Assembly: GCA_017560095.1 (NCBI GenBank)
Contig: JAFYOU010000027.1
Span: forward strand, 1-64,000
Direction: 5' to 3'
DNA length: 64,000 nt
From: Candidatus Gastranaerophilales bacterium
Lineage (GTDB): Bacteria > Cyanobacteriota > Vampirovibrionia > Gastranaerophilales > Gastranaerophilaceae
A model generated the notes under the pieces. That model saw only the letters and a program-made list of their open reading frames with translations, searched no databases and was not told the origin of the DNA. Numbering within the stretch: position 1 is the first letter of the stretch; each line of letters begins with the position of its first letter. A program made the translations under genes and the position numbers. Positions 44,206 through 53,573 of this stretch are shown piece by piece.

Positions 44206-44233
44206 ATAATATCCTCTAGATGGAGGATATTAT
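44206..44233 (-). promoter_or_regulatory. Inverted repeat over promoter/leader of small gene
   Basis: Perfect 11-bp arms ATAATATCCTC (44206-44216) and GAGGATATTAT (44223-44233) around a 6-nt loop. On the minus strand it overlaps TATAAT of a probable -10 and ends with GAGG before the ATG at 44198. It could be a DNA operator covering the promoter or an RNA hairpin hiding a ribosome site. Confidence 0.55.
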
Positions 44234-44261
44234 ACTAAAGTATTAGAAATCGTTACATAAA

Positions 44262-45230
44262 TTAATTTAAAAAATCATGGTGTATTTTAATTTCGTTTAG
44301 CTTTTTGCCTTCTTTTTTACTTGTTGTTTGAATTCCGAAATTTCTTAATTCTTCAATTTGTTTAAATAATTTAGAACCTGTTGCTAGTTTGTCGTATTCT
44401 TTATTGAAGTTTGCAGTACTGTCTTCTAATAAAGTTTTAATTTTATATAAATTTTGAGTATGTAGTGAAATATATTCGTATATATTTTGAGCTATATTAA
44501 CTATTTTTTCTATATTTTTTTCTTGAGAATCTTGCGCCCATAAAAGTTTAACTAGGCGAATTATAGTTAAAACCGAAGAATTTCCAACAATAATAATATT
44601 TTTTTCATTTGCATTTTTAACTACACTTAAATAATCTTTGTCTGTGTAAATTTCGGTTAAAATTGCCTCAAGTGGAATGTACATTAAAATAAAACCACAT
44701 TGTGATAAATCAAGCGCTGTTTCATATTTTTTATTTGAAAGTAAATTAATTGTTGAATTCAAATCTTTAATAAAGTCTGATTTTAATGAAGGATTTTGTT
44801 TATATTCTAAATACTTGTCTAAATTTAATTTGCAATCAATTAATATGCTTTTGTCATTTGGTAATCTAACAAGAAAATCAGGTTTTATTTCTTTTTCCTC
44901 TTCGTTTTGAGTTCGATATTGTTTTAAATAATTAATGTTTTCATTAGGGTAACAAGTTTTTAAAATTGCCTCTAGACAGTCTTCTCCGAATTGTCCTTTT
45001 AAATTTTGGTTTGTTGTAAGAGCTTTGGTTAATGTCGAAGCCGTTTGAATTGCAGTGTTTATTTCTTTTGTGTTTAGAATTGTTTGATTTTTGTATTCAT
45101 CAATTGAATTTTTAAATTCATTCAGCATGGAATAGAGTGCGAAATCATTATTTTTTTTCTTGAAAATTAAAAATGAAATAAGAAAACCAATAAAAAAAGA
45201 AATTAGTCCAACTAAAATATAAATATACAT
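44262..45230 (-). CDS. rmuC: RmuC-family DNA recombination protein
   Basis: A 322-residue protein. An N-terminal TM helix (about 4-23) is followed by a coiled coil and the RmuC domain: L-K-G-Q-F-G-E-D-C-L-E-A-I-L, K-P-D-F-L-V-R-L-P-N-D-K-S-I-L-I-D-C-K (nuclease-like D...D-x-K core), G-F-I-L-M-Y-I-P-L-E-A and I-V-G-N-S-S-V-L-T-I-I-R-L-V. Family members limit inversion between short repeats and may be membrane-tethered nucleases. It is a little shorter than E. coli RmuC. Stands alone. Confidence 0.9.
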   Translation of the reverse strand: MYIYILVGLISFFIGFLISFLIFKKKNNDFALYSMLNEFKNSIDEYKNQTILNTKEINTAIQTASTLTKALTTNQNLKGQFGEDCLEAILKTCYPNENINYLKQYRTQNEEEKEIKPDFLVRLPNDKSILIDCKLNLDKYLEYKQNPSLKSDFIKDLNSTINLLSNKKYETALDLSQCGFILMYIPLEAILTEIYTDKDYLSVVKNANEKNIIIVGNSSVLTIIRLVKLLWAQDSQEKNIEKIVNIAQNIYEYISLHTQNLYKIKTLLEDSTANFNKEYDKLATGSKLFKQIEELRNFGIQTTSKKEGKKLNEIKIHHDFLN

Positions 45231-45319
45231 ATTTCCTCCTCGATTTATTGAAGTATAACTTTTTTTAAAGTATTTTGCAATTTTTCATATAAATTATAAA
45301 ATTATAAAAGGAGATTGTA

Positions 45320-45715
45320 ATGAAAAAAGCACTATTAATTTGTATGTTATTACTTGTACATAATTGTTTTGCAATTGATTGGATAAATGTAACTTCCCAA
45401 AAGGGTGAAACGTTTGTTTTAGATAAAGATAGTATTACTGAAAAAAATAACTATTATTTTTATAATATAAGATTATATTCTAATAATGCAGATGATATTG
45501 TTGTTACAATGCAATCACAAAAAAAACATCCATTTTGCACTAGGATAAAATATTATAAATTATCGGAATACGAATCTTTGAATGGTGATTATGCCAATAT
45601 TACAAATAATATGACTGATAAGTTAGAACCGGTTGCATTTACTTCCATAGCTTATGCGGCATACAAAAAAGTAAAAAATATTAAACTATCGGATGTAGTT
45701 CAAATAACATTTTAA
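45320..45715 (+). CDS. Secreted protein resembling surface-adhesin E
   Basis: A 131-residue protein with a Sec signal (M-K-K-A-L-L-I-C-M-L-L-L-V-H-N-C-F-A, cleaved about residue 18). The mature part, D-W-I-N-V-T-S-Q-K-G-E-T-F-V-L-D-K-D-S-I...Y-Y-F-Y-N-I-R-L-Y, follows the pattern of small beta-rich periplasmic proteins related to surface-adhesin E. The AAAGGAG ribosome site is strong. First gene of a tight three-gene unit (gaps of 2 and 3 nt). Confidence 0.6.
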   Translation: MKKALLICMLLLVHNCFAIDWINVTSQKGETFVLDKDSITEKNNYYFYNIRLYSNNADDIVVTMQSQKKHPFCTRIKYYKLSEYESLNGDYANITNNMTDKLEPVAFTSIAYAAYKKVKNIKLSDVVQITF

Positions 45716-45717
45716 AT

Positions 45718-47211
45718 ATGAATAAAAATAAAAAAACAGTTGTAATTATCGGAGCTGGCCCTGCAGGGCTTGCATGTGCTTATGAATTAATTAAAAATTC
45801 TGAAATTCAACCAATTATAATTGAGAAATTACCTTGCGTTGGTGGTTTGTCGAGAACTGTTTATAAAAATGGTTCAGGCGTTGATATAGGTGGTCATAGA
45901 CTTCATACAAGTGATGAATATATTAAATCAATATGGTTTCAATTTTTAAAAAAACAAAATGCTCCTGCTATTGATGATTTGTTTTGTCAAAGAGAATTGA
46001 ATTTTTCGAAAGATGGTGCAAATCCAAATGAAGTAGATGATGTTATGATGATTAGACGCAGGTTTTCAAGCATTATATACAATTCCAAATTTTTTCCTTA
46101 TCCATTGAAATTTGAGCTTTCGACTTTTTTAAATCTTGGCTTAATTACTTCATTTAAGGCTGGTTTAAGTTATATCAAAAGTATGATATTCAAACGAAAA
46201 GAAGTAACTCTCGAAGATTTTATGGTTAATAGGTTTGGATATGTTTTATATAGTATCTTTTTTAAGGATTATACAAAAAAGGTTTGGGGATTGGATGCTT
46301 CTGAGCTCTCTTGTGAATGGGGTCATCAAAGAATAAGAAAGTTATCTTTATTTAAAACTATTTTAAATTCAATTGTATCTAAGTTCAAATTTATAAAATT
46401 AAAAAAAGAAACCTCTTTAATTGATGAATTTTATTATCCAAAATATGGTTGTTCTCAACTTTGGGATTTAATGGCAAAATATATTATAGATAATGGCGGA
46501 CAAATATATTACAATTGCGAATTTGCTGGTTTTAATTATCAAAATAATAGAATTTTAAGTGTTAAATGTAAGGAAAATAATGGGTTGATAAAAGATATAA
46601 ATGCTAATTATATAGTGTCTACAATACCTATTAACGAATTAATAACTGGTATAGATGCACCTTTAAATATTAAGCAAGAAGCTTTAAACTTACCGTATAG
46701 GGATTATATTCTTGTAAGTTTTTATACCAATAAATTTAATTTAAAAAATAAAACAGATTATAAAACAATAAATGATATAACCCCTGATTGTTGGATATAT
46801 TTACAAGAACGTGATGCGATTGCGGCACGAATTCAAATAATGAATAACTGGTCTCCGTATTTGGTTAATGATTTCAGGAATAATTATTTAATTTCATTAG
46901 AATATTTTGCTAATGAAAATGATGATTTTTGGCAAAAAACTGATGATGAAATAATTGAAATTGCCAAAATGGAAGCTCAAAAGTATGATTTATTTAAACA
47001 AGAAAATGTAATAGAATCATTTATTGTTAGAGAAAAGAAAGCTTATCCGACTTATTTTGGAAGTTATAAAAATATTAATGAAATTAAAAAATATATTAGC
47101 AAATACGATAATCTTTATCTTGCAGGAAGAAATGGGCAACATCAATACAACAACATGGATGAAGCAATGATTAGCGGAATAAATGTTGCAAGAGAAATTA
47201 TTAAAAGGTAA
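45718..47211 (+). CDS. FAD-dependent oxidoreductase, UDP-galactopyranose mutase/PPOX-like
   Basis: A 497-residue flavoprotein. FAD-binding is seen in V-V-I-I-G-A-G-P-A-G-L-A-C-A-Y-E-L, E-K-L-P-C-V-G-G-L-S-R-T and G-V-D-I-G-G-H-R-L-H-T. The F-F-P-Y-P-L-K-F segment and Y-T-K-K-V-W-G recall Glf-like proteins found in glycan clusters. The C-terminal FAD motif is L-Y-L-A-G-R-N-G-Q-H-Q-Y-N-N-M-D-E-A-M. It is longer than classical UDP-galactopyranose mutase (about 370-400), so a related sugar-nucleotide oxidoreductase is also possible. It starts 2 nt after the adhesin-like gene. Confidence 0.7.
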   Translation: MNKNKKTVVIIGAGPAGLACAYELIKNSEIQPIIIEKLPCVGGLSRTVYKNGSGVDIGGHRLHTSDEYIKSIWFQFLKKQNAPAIDDLFCQRELNFSKDGANPNEVDDVMMIRRRFSSIIYNSKFFPYPLKFELSTFLNLGLITSFKAGLSYIKSMIFKRKEVTLEDFMVNRFGYVLYSIFFKDYTKKVWGLDASELSCEWGHQRIRKLSLFKTILNSIVSKFKFIKLKKETSLIDEFYYPKYGCSQLWDLMAKYIIDNGGQIYYNCEFAGFNYQNNRILSVKCKENNGLIKDINANYIVSTIPINELITGIDAPLNIKQEALNLPYRDYILVSFYTNKFNLKNKTDYKTINDITPDCWIYLQERDAIAARIQIMNNWSPYLVNDFRNNYLISLEYFANENDDFWQKTDDEIIEIAKMEAQKYDLFKQENVIESFIVREKKAYPTYFGSYKNINEIKKYISKYDNLYLAGRNGQHQYNNMDEAMISGINVAREIIKR

Positions 47212-47214
47212 ATT

Positions 47215-49125
47215 ATGGCAAATAATTGTTCTAATTGTGGGTTTGAATATAATGATGGTGATTTGTTTTGTTCAAGATGTGGAAACAAATTGTCTGAAAA
47301 TAATAAATTTGATATAAGAACTTCGATATCAAAATTTAACTTGTCAACAAAAGAAACAACTAATTTTAATAAAAACATATACAATAATTCAATAATTAAT
47401 ATCGGTATTTTTTTAATAGCAACTTTAAGTGTTTTGTGTTTGATTATGTTTGTGATTTTAGATAAACATCATGATGAAAAAGAAGTTTTAAAATTCAAAA
47501 ATTTAATTGAAAATCCAGCACAAATTCCAATACTAAAAGAATCAGCAGATTACGGAGAGTTGTCAAAAAATTTAAGTAAAGTTGAAGAATTCCTTCTTTT
47601 GTATTTAAGGAATTCATCTGATGGTGATGAGAAAAAAGAACAAATTTTTATTTCATATTTGAATGAGTTAGAAAAATTGCCAAAAATAGCTAATCAAAAA
47701 ATAATAAATATTGAAGAATGCAAGAAGAATGCCAATGCGGGTTCTTGTAGGGCGACTTTAAATTGTATTTTAAAAGATACGGGAGCTATTGCATATCAAG
47801 AAGGTGATGTAATTTATCTTTATCCAAACTACCAATTTATAGAAGAAAAATACAAAGAATATTTATTAAATGATATTAAAGAATACGTTAGGTTAAGAGC
47901 AAAATATAATCAACCATCTTCGCTTAATCTTAATCTTATTATTAAACCAACTAAATTAGCTGATAAAATTTCTGATTTTGAAAAATTGCTATCTAAAACT
48001 AATAATGAATATGTTAAAGAAAAATGCGAAGAAGTAATATATGGAAGTATTAGAAAATTTCTTTTTACTTCTTCAATATATGCAACAACTACACAAGAAA
48101 TGAAGTCTGAATTTAAAAAAGCATATGAATACTTTATTAAAACGTATAGAAACTCTAATTTAACACCTTTAATTATGAGTTATTTAGATAAAAAAAGAGC
48201 TTATAATGAAGAAAATTTTAAAAACGATTATCCATATAAAATCTTAAGCGAAATGCATTTTGAAGATAATGTAAAAAATAGCGTTTTTGAAGATGTCTTT
48301 GTTCAATTAAGAAAAAATATTTTTGCCAATAAAAATATAGATTTGAAGTTAGCATACGTATATGATTTGAAAAATGGAAATTGGAAAAAATATCATTCTG
48401 AAATGGAATTGAGCTCAGGCGAATACGTTTTAAGTGAGCCTGATGAAAATAATAATGTATCAATTTATAATAATGTGTTCTCACCAATTCAAGAGTTAAA
48501 TATTTTAAATTATTCAAAACTATATTTGATTTCAGACGGTTTATATATCTTTAATAAAAACAAATTAACTATTTCTAGAATCGCTTTTAATGGAAAAATT
48601 TTTAATACTTATACTTTAAATAATAATGATGTAACCTCTCTTTTTCCCGGGATTGAAGTAATAAACATAGATGCATTTCAAAGTTATAATGTTGTAATCG
48701 AAAAAGAAAATGCGAGAGCAAATTACATTATTTTATCAAAATATTCTCAAGGTTGGAATGATTATCAATTAAAATGTTTAAAAGGAGAATTTAATCCTTT
48801 AACTTTGCCTAATATGTTTAGTGTTAATTCTGTTTCAGATGTTGTTTTGTCACTTCAAAGTAGCGAAAAAATAAATGAAGAATTTCAAGAAAATAAGCCA
48901 AGTTATAAAATAACAATTAAAACATATGGCTATAGAGAACCACAAGAAAAAAATGAAAACTTTGTTCAATATGATAAAAAAACACGTGAAGATGAAGAAA
49001 AAGAAAAACAATTATACAAGCCAAACATTATGCCGAAATTAAATAGCTCTGATGAAACAACAGAGCTAGAGGATGAAAATTTGCTCGTGGTTCCAGAACA
49101 AAAAATCGAACCACCGAATGATTAA
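47215..49125 (+). CDS. Zinc-ribbon membrane protein, uncharacterised
   Basis: A 636-residue protein. Residues 4-26 form a zinc ribbon (C-S-N-C-G-F...F-C-S-R-C-G). One TM helix lies at about 60-82, placing the ribbon in the cytoplasm and about 550 residues outside. The outer part is mixed helix and strand without a recognised domain; residues 375-520 have W/Y-x-x-Y-like beta segments. The tail is Glu/Lys-rich. This topology is common in zinc-ribbon-plus-envelope sensor proteins of Firmicutes and Melainabacteria. Third gene of the 45320-49125 unit, followed by a terminator. Confidence 0.6.
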   Translation: MANNCSNCGFEYNDGDLFCSRCGNKLSENNKFDIRTSISKFNLSTKETTNFNKNIYNNSIINIGIFLIATLSVLCLIMFVILDKHHDEKEVLKFKNLIENPAQIPILKESADYGELSKNLSKVEEFLLLYLRNSSDGDEKKEQIFISYLNELEKLPKIANQKIINIEECKKNANAGSCRATLNCILKDTGAIAYQEGDVIYLYPNYQFIEEKYKEYLLNDIKEYVRLRAKYNQPSSLNLNLIIKPTKLADKISDFEKLLSKTNNEYVKEKCEEVIYGSIRKFLFTSSIYATTTQEMKSEFKKAYEYFIKTYRNSNLTPLIMSYLDKKRAYNEENFKNDYPYKILSEMHFEDNVKNSVFEDVFVQLRKNIFANKNIDLKLAYVYDLKNGNWKKYHSEMELSSGEYVLSEPDENNNVSIYNNVFSPIQELNILNYSKLYLISDGLYIFNKNKLTISRIAFNGKIFNTYTLNNNDVTSLFPGIEVINIDAFQSYNVVIEKENARANYIILSKYSQGWNDYQLKCLKGEFNPLTLPNMFSVNSVSDVVLSLQSSEKINEEFQENKPSYKITIKTYGYREPQEKNENFVQYDKKTREDEEKEKQLYKPNIMPKLNSSDETTELEDENLLVVPEQKIEPPND

Positions 49126-49130
49126 ATATA

Positions 49131-49163
49131 AAAAGTTGAGATATTTCTTATCTTAACTTTTTT
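49131..49163. terminator. Intrinsic terminator between convergent genes
   Basis: A 13-bp stem AAAAGTTGAGATA/TATCTTAACTTTT (one G-T wobble) with a short T-rich loop and a T tail; the A run on the left permits use in the other direction. Confidence 0.75.
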
Positions 49164-49194
49164 GTTATGTAATTATTATAAATCAATGACAAAT

Positions 49195-50943
49195 TTAACC
49201 AAGAGCCATAGAAAAGAAATAAACTTTTGCCCCTGACTTTTTGGGTAAATTGTTGTTCAATTTTTCACCATTTTCGTCAACTTCATATCTAGTACTGCTT
49301 ATGCCATTTTCATTTAATTCATATTTGACATAACGAACCGCATGATTAGCGTTTCCTTCTATAGCAGTTACAAAATAACCGCCTGCAGGATTCACTTCTA
49401 CGTTTGTAACTATGCCTATATGATCTTTTCCTCCGTCATTTCCCCAATCTTGCATAATTAAATCACCTGGCTTAACTTCACCTATATTATCAATCATGAC
49501 ATCATTATACAAATCATTATTATTTACAAAGTTAAAAGTGTAGGTGCACCCTTCGGGATGATCCATTCCCCATCCGTTTTTAACATTTTTTCTTAAATCA
49601 TTATACCAAGAAGGAATTTTATCATCAGAAGAAAGTCCTAATACATGATCAACAAACACATGACACCAAGCACCGCCATTCCACTTCATTTCTTTATACA
49701 TCGCATCCGTACCTTGTCCTAAATATTGTGCAGCATCAGAAATAAATTGGCTTCTTCTTTGTCTTTCAATTTCTTTTTTTGCCTCTTCTATTCTTTTTTT
49801 TGCATCTTTTATTTCTTTATTTGCATCTTTTATTTCTTTATTTGCGCTATCTATAATATCTTCTTGCTTTTGTAATCCTTCAATTAAAACTTGCTTTGGA
49901 GTTATATTGGTACGTTCATATACATCGTGTGTATTTATATATGTTCCTTGTTGTATTCTATTTATGCTTTCATTTATAGCTATTTTTTCTTTCTTTGCAT
50001 TTGTTAATTTACAAATTGCATTTTCCAAATCCTGTTCTGCAGCTGAAAGTTGACTATACCAATATGTTTCGGTTTTAACAATATTTTCGCCTTGTGGGGC
50101 TGTTGTTTCCAATTGGGGTTCTGTAGTATCTGGTGTTGTATCTTCTGGTACTGCTTCTGTTGTTTCTGTAGTATCTGGTGTTGTATCTTTTGGTACTGTT
50201 TCTGTTGTTTCTGTAGTATCTACTGTTGTATCTTCTGTAGTATCTACTGTTGCATCTTCTGTAGTATCTACTGTTGCATCTTCTGTAGTATCTACTGTTG
50301 CATCTTCTGTAGTATCTACTGTTGCATCTTCTGTAGTATCTACTGTTGTATCTTCTGTAGTATCTACTGTTGCATCTTCTGTAGTATCTACTGTTGTATC
50401 TTCTGTAGTATCTACTGTTGTATCTTCTGTAGTATCTACTGTTGTATCTTCTGTAGTATCTACTGTTGTATCTTCTGTTGCATCTTCTATTGTATCTTCT
50501 ATTGTATCTTCTGGTACTGCTTCTGTGGATACAGTTGTTTGACTTATGCTTTCTTCCTGTTCATCTAAAGATTCATCATATTCTATTCCAAGTAGCTCGT
50601 ATGGATTTATTAATGAAATTTCATCGCTAACTCGGATTATGTTAATGTTATTAATATCATTTTCGTCTGCAATTGCATTAATGAGTTCGCTAATAATTTC
50701 CGATTTTTCCATATTTGCCGATTGCGCTAAAGTATCTAAATCGTAATTATTGCAAACGATACCACTCAATGAGCTATTATTGCCTTTACCCCAAGCTTCT
50801 ACAGTAACAGATTTTTCATCCCAGAGAGAGCCAGTTGCCTTTGAATCTTCAGATGTTTGAGTTTTATAATCAGATATGTGGTAATTGTAATCTTCTGGAA
50901 TAATTCCTTTTTGAGAAAATTGAATTCTGATGTCATCACGCAT
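49195..50943 (-). CDS. CHAP-domain peptidase with Thr/Asp/Glu repeat stalk
   Basis: A 582-residue protein. Residues 1-145 are polar with no Sec signal. Residues 160-247 are eleven 8-residue repeats T-V-D-T-T-E-D-T/A, followed by T-P-D-T-T-E-x-T repeats (to about 275). A helical, Lys/Glu-rich segment (300-400) follows. The C-terminal CHAP-like domain (about 405-580) has C427 in G-G-A-W-C-H-V-F-V-D, H508 in G-K-D-H-I-G-I-V-T-N-V and E529/N531 in I-E-G-N-A-N-H, a Cys-His-polar triad for amidase or endopeptidase activity on peptidoglycan. The AGGAAGG ribosome site is strong. The repeat stalk suggests a surface or secreted role with variable length. Confidence 0.78.
   Translation of the reverse strand: MRDDIRIQFSQKGIIPEDYNYHISDYKTQTSEDSKATGSLWDEKSVTVEAWGKGNNSSLSGIVCNNYDLDTLAQSANMEKSEIISELINAIADENDINNINIIRVSDEISLINPYELLGIEYDESLDEQEESISQTTVSTEAVPEDTIEDTIEDATEDTTVDTTEDTTVDTTEDTTVDTTEDTTVDTTEDATVDTTEDTTVDTTEDATVDTTEDATVDTTEDATVDTTEDATVDTTEDTTVDTTETTETVPKDTTPDTTETTEAVPEDTTPDTTEPQLETTAPQGENIVKTETYWYSQLSAAEQDLENAICKLTNAKKEKIAINESINRIQQGTYINTHDVYERTNITPKQVLIEGLQKQEDIIDSANKEIKDANKEIKDAKKRIEEAKKEIERQRRSQFISDAAQYLGQGTDAMYKEMKWNGGAWCHVFVDHVLGLSSDDKIPSWYNDLRKNVKNGWGMDHPEGCTYTFNFVNNNDLYNDVMIDNIGEVKPGDLIMQDWGNDGGKDHIGIVTNVEVNPAGGYFVTAIEGNANHAVRYVKYELNENGISSTRYEVDENGEKLNNNLPKKSGAKVYFFSMALG
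50203..50466. repeat. In-gene minisatellite, eleven 24-bp units
   Basis: Eleven near-identical 24-bp units (8 codons, T-V-D-T-T-E-D-T/A) inside the CHAP gene. Each contains the short palindrome GTAG-TAT-CTAC. Units differ mainly at one base that swaps Thr and Ala, in the order T,T,T,A,T,A,A,A,A,T,T. Unit number is likely to vary between strains without changing the reading frame. Confidence 0.95.
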
Positions 50944-51032
50944 TGTAGATAATCCTTCCTAAAAAATTTACACCACTTTTTTTATTATATTCCCTTAAAT
51001 TATAAAAACTAACATATCTGTATTTAAGTAAA

Positions 51033-51066
51033 AAAATAATGACCCTTTTTATGGAGTCATTATTTT
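51033..51066 (-). terminator. Intrinsic terminator of ftsH
   Basis: An 11-bp stem AAAATAATGAC/GTCATTATTTT with a loop of about 12 nt, A run on the left giving a U tail in the minus direction, 16 nt beyond the ftsH stop. Confidence 0.75.
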
Positions 51067-51081
51067 ATATTTGTATTAATT

Positions 51082-52977
51082 TTATGCGTTTTGTCTTCTT
51101 TGTTTAACTTTTTCAATTATTTCGTCAAATTCTTCGGCATTAATTGATTCATTTTCTAACAAAGACATAGCGAGTTCATCTAAAATATCTCTATTTTTGA
51201 TTAAAATATCTTTTGCTAGAGCATATTTTTCATCAATTATTCTTTTGACTTCTTTATCTAATTCGTAAGCAACTTGTTCTGAATAATCTTTTGTTTGACC
51301 AAAGTCACGACCCATAAATACATGTTCATTTGGTTGACCGTAAGTCATATTGCCCATTTTTTCAGACATTCCCCATTGAGAAACCATATTTCTTGCAAGT
51401 TTTGTTGCTCTTTGCATATCATTTGAAGCACCTGTTGAAATATTATCGCCATAGATAAGTTCTTCAGCTACTCTGCCACCTAATAAATCTGTGATATGAG
51501 CTAAAAGTTTTCTTTTTGTTTGATGTTTTGAATCGTCTTTTGGAGTGTACCAAGTTAAACCTAATGCTCTTCCTCTTGGAATGATTGAGATTTTTTGAAC
51601 TTCTTCGCAATCTTCTAGCATTTTTAAAATAACAGCATGACCTGCTTCATGGTAGCTTGTTCTTTCTTTGTCTTCTTGAGTTAAAACGGTAGATTTCTTT
51701 TCGATACCTGCTATTACTCTATCAATTGATTTATCAATATCATTCATTGAGATTGATTCGGCATTGTTTCTTGCTGCTAATAATGCTGCTTCATTTAAAA
51801 GATTTTTCAAATCAGCACCAGTAAAGCCGGGGACTCTTTTTGCTAAAACTTTAAGATCAACATCAGTTCCTAATTTTTTATTTTTAGCATGAACTTGAAG
51901 AATTTCTTCTCTTCCTTTTACATCTGGTTCATTGACGTAAATTTGTCTATCAAATCTACCTGGTCTTAATAATGCACTATCTAAGATATCAGGTCTATTG
52001 GTTGCAGCGATTACAATTATGTTTGTTGTTTCATCAAAACCATCCATTTCAACCAATAATTGATTTAAGGTTTGCTCTCTTTCATCATGTCCGCCACCCA
52101 TGCCGGCACCACGTTGACGACCAACAGCATCGATTTCATCAATAAATATCATACAAGGTTGATGTTTTTTTGCTTGTTCGAATAAGTCACGAACACGAGA
52201 TGCACCAACACCAACGAACATTTCGACAAAATCTGAACCTGAAATTAAGAAAAATGGAACTCCTGCTTCTCCGGCAACAGCTTTTGCCATTAAGGTTTTA
52301 CCTGTGCCAGGAGCACCAACTAGAAGAACTCCTTTTGGAATTTTTGCTCCAAGCTTAGTATATTTTTCGCTATTTTTTAAGAAATCTACGATTTCTTCTA
52401 ATTCTTGTCGTTCTTCATCAATTCCAGCTACATCTTTAAAAGTTAATTTTATTTTGTCATCCATTAACATTTTTGCGCGCGATTTTCCAAAATTAAGGGC
52501 AGAAGACCCAGTTTGTTGGATACTTTTTAATATAAAAATAATTAACAAAGCAACAAAAATAACTGGAATAATTGCTGAGCCTATTGTGCTTGCTAATGAT
52601 CCTTCTTGTGGTTTAGAAACTTCAATTTCTACGCTTTTACTTTTTAATAATTCATATAAATCTTTATCGCCATCAGGAATTTGCACTTTAAACTGTGCTT
52701 TTGGCGCATTTTGAGCTGTTGCTCCAAAACCCAATGGATTATTTGGATTGATTTGGTTTAAGTCTTCTTTTTTTGCATTACTTTCTTTTGGAATTGCAGT
52801 GAGCGATCCTTTTGAAATGCGAACACTTTCAATTGAACCCATTTGAACTTTGTTCAAAAATTGAGTGTATGAAATTTCGCTTGTAGAAGTGTTGGGGCCT
52901 TTAAATGCTAAAGATAATGCAGCAATTAAAAACACACCAACAAGCAAATAAATGCCAATAGATTGATTTTTATTCAT
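51082..52977 (-). CDS. ftsH: ATP-dependent zinc metalloprotease FtsH
   Basis: A 631-residue membrane AAA protease. TM helix 1 (8-25) and TM helix 2 (about 125-148) flank a periplasmic domain. The AAA domain has Walker A G-A-P-G-T-G-K-T, Walker [13 protein letters not shown] and the SRH R-P-G-R-F-D-R. The protease zinc motif is Y-H-E-A-G-H, with a later conserved Asp region (S-T-G-A-S-N-D-M). Length typical. It degrades misassembled membrane proteins and regulators. Strong AGGAG ribosome site; divergent from folK. Confidence 0.97.
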   Translation of the reverse strand: MNKNQSIGIYLLVGVFLIAALSLAFKGPNTSTSEISYTQFLNKVQMGSIESVRISKGSLTAIPKESNAKKEDLNQINPNNPLGFGATAQNAPKAQFKVQIPDGDKDLYELLKSKSVEIEVSKPQEGSLASTIGSAIIPVIFVALLIIFILKSIQQTGSSALNFGKSRAKMLMDDKIKLTFKDVAGIDEERQELEEIVDFLKNSEKYTKLGAKIPKGVLLVGAPGTGKTLMAKAVAGEAGVPFFLISGSDFVEMFVGVGASRVRDLFEQAKKHQPCMIFIDEIDAVGRQRGAGMGGGHDEREQTLNQLLVEMDGFDETTNIIVIAATNRPDILDSALLRPGRFDRQIYVNEPDVKGREEILQVHAKNKKLGTDVDLKVLAKRVPGFTGADLKNLLNEAALLAARNNAESISMNDIDKSIDRVIAGIEKKSTVLTQEDKERTSYHEAGHAVILKMLEDCEEVQKISIIPRGRALGLTWYTPKDDSKHQTKRKLLAHITDLLGGRVAEELIYGDNISTGASNDMQRATKLARNMVSQWGMSEKMGNMTYGQPNEHVFMGRDFGQTKDYSEQVAYELDKEVKRIIDEKYALAKDILIKNRDILDELAMSLLENESINAEEFDEIIEKVKQRRQNA

Positions 52978-53063
52978 AAGCTCCTCTAAAATACTAAAAT
53001 ATTCTTATTGATATTATAGCAAAATAATTATAAAATGTTAAATATACATAAGGAATAATAAAA

Positions 53064-53573
53064 ATGTCACGAGTTTTTTTATCTTTAGGTTCAAACCTTG
53101 GAGATAGACTTTCAAATATACAGCAAGCGGTTAGTTCACTTGGTATGTCAGAACATATTAAGATTATAAAAACATCTTCTTTTTATGAAACTCAGCCATG
53201 GGGCAATAAAGATCAAGAATGGTTTATTAATGCTGCTGTTGCACTTGATACAGATTTGACTTGTGAAGCATTGCTAGAGTTATGCCAAAATATTGAGATT
53301 CAGCTTGGCAGAATTCGAAGGGAAAATGAAAAATGGGCGCAAAGAGCCATTGATATTGATATTTTAATGTATGATGATAAGTTAATTTCAAAAGGTAGCG
53401 AATTAATTGTTCCTCATCCTCTTATGCACTTAAGAGCTTTTGTATTGGTTCCAATGCTTGAAGTTAAATCTGATTTGGTTCATCCTGTTTTTAATAAAAC
53501 AATTTCTGAATTGTATGATGAGCTAGCTGATCCTGAGGATGTGTTCTTGTATGGAACAGTTTTGCCAAGATAA
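53064..53573 (+). CDS. folK: 6-hydroxymethyl-7,8-dihydropterin pyrophosphokinase
   Basis: A 169-residue folate-pathway kinase. It opens V-F-L-S-L-G-S-N-L-G-D-R-L-S-N-I and has S-F-Y-E-T-Q-P-W-G, E-x-x-L-G-R-I-R and the HPPK signature W-A-Q-R-A-I-D-I-D-I-L-M-Y. Length is normal. It is monofunctional (no FolB or FolP fusion). Its 3' end overlaps the next gene by about 23 nt, suggesting coupling to the HI0933-like gene although their pathways differ. Confidence 0.95.
   Translation: MSRVFLSLGSNLGDRLSNIQQAVSSLGMSEHIKIIKTSSFYETQPWGNKDQEWFINAAVALDTDLTCEALLELCQNIEIQLGRIRRENEKWAQRAIDIDILMYDDKLISKGSELIVPHPLMHLRAFVLVPMLEVKSDLVHPVFNKTISELYDELADPEDVFLYGTVLPR

Noticed and set aside
50050..50568. 172-aa Cys/Ile-rich frame on the plus strand with C-I-F-C-S-I-Y-C repeats
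   Set aside because: It is the antisense reading of the 24-bp Thr/Asp/Glu repeats of the CHAP gene; no ribosome site and composition dictated by the repeat.
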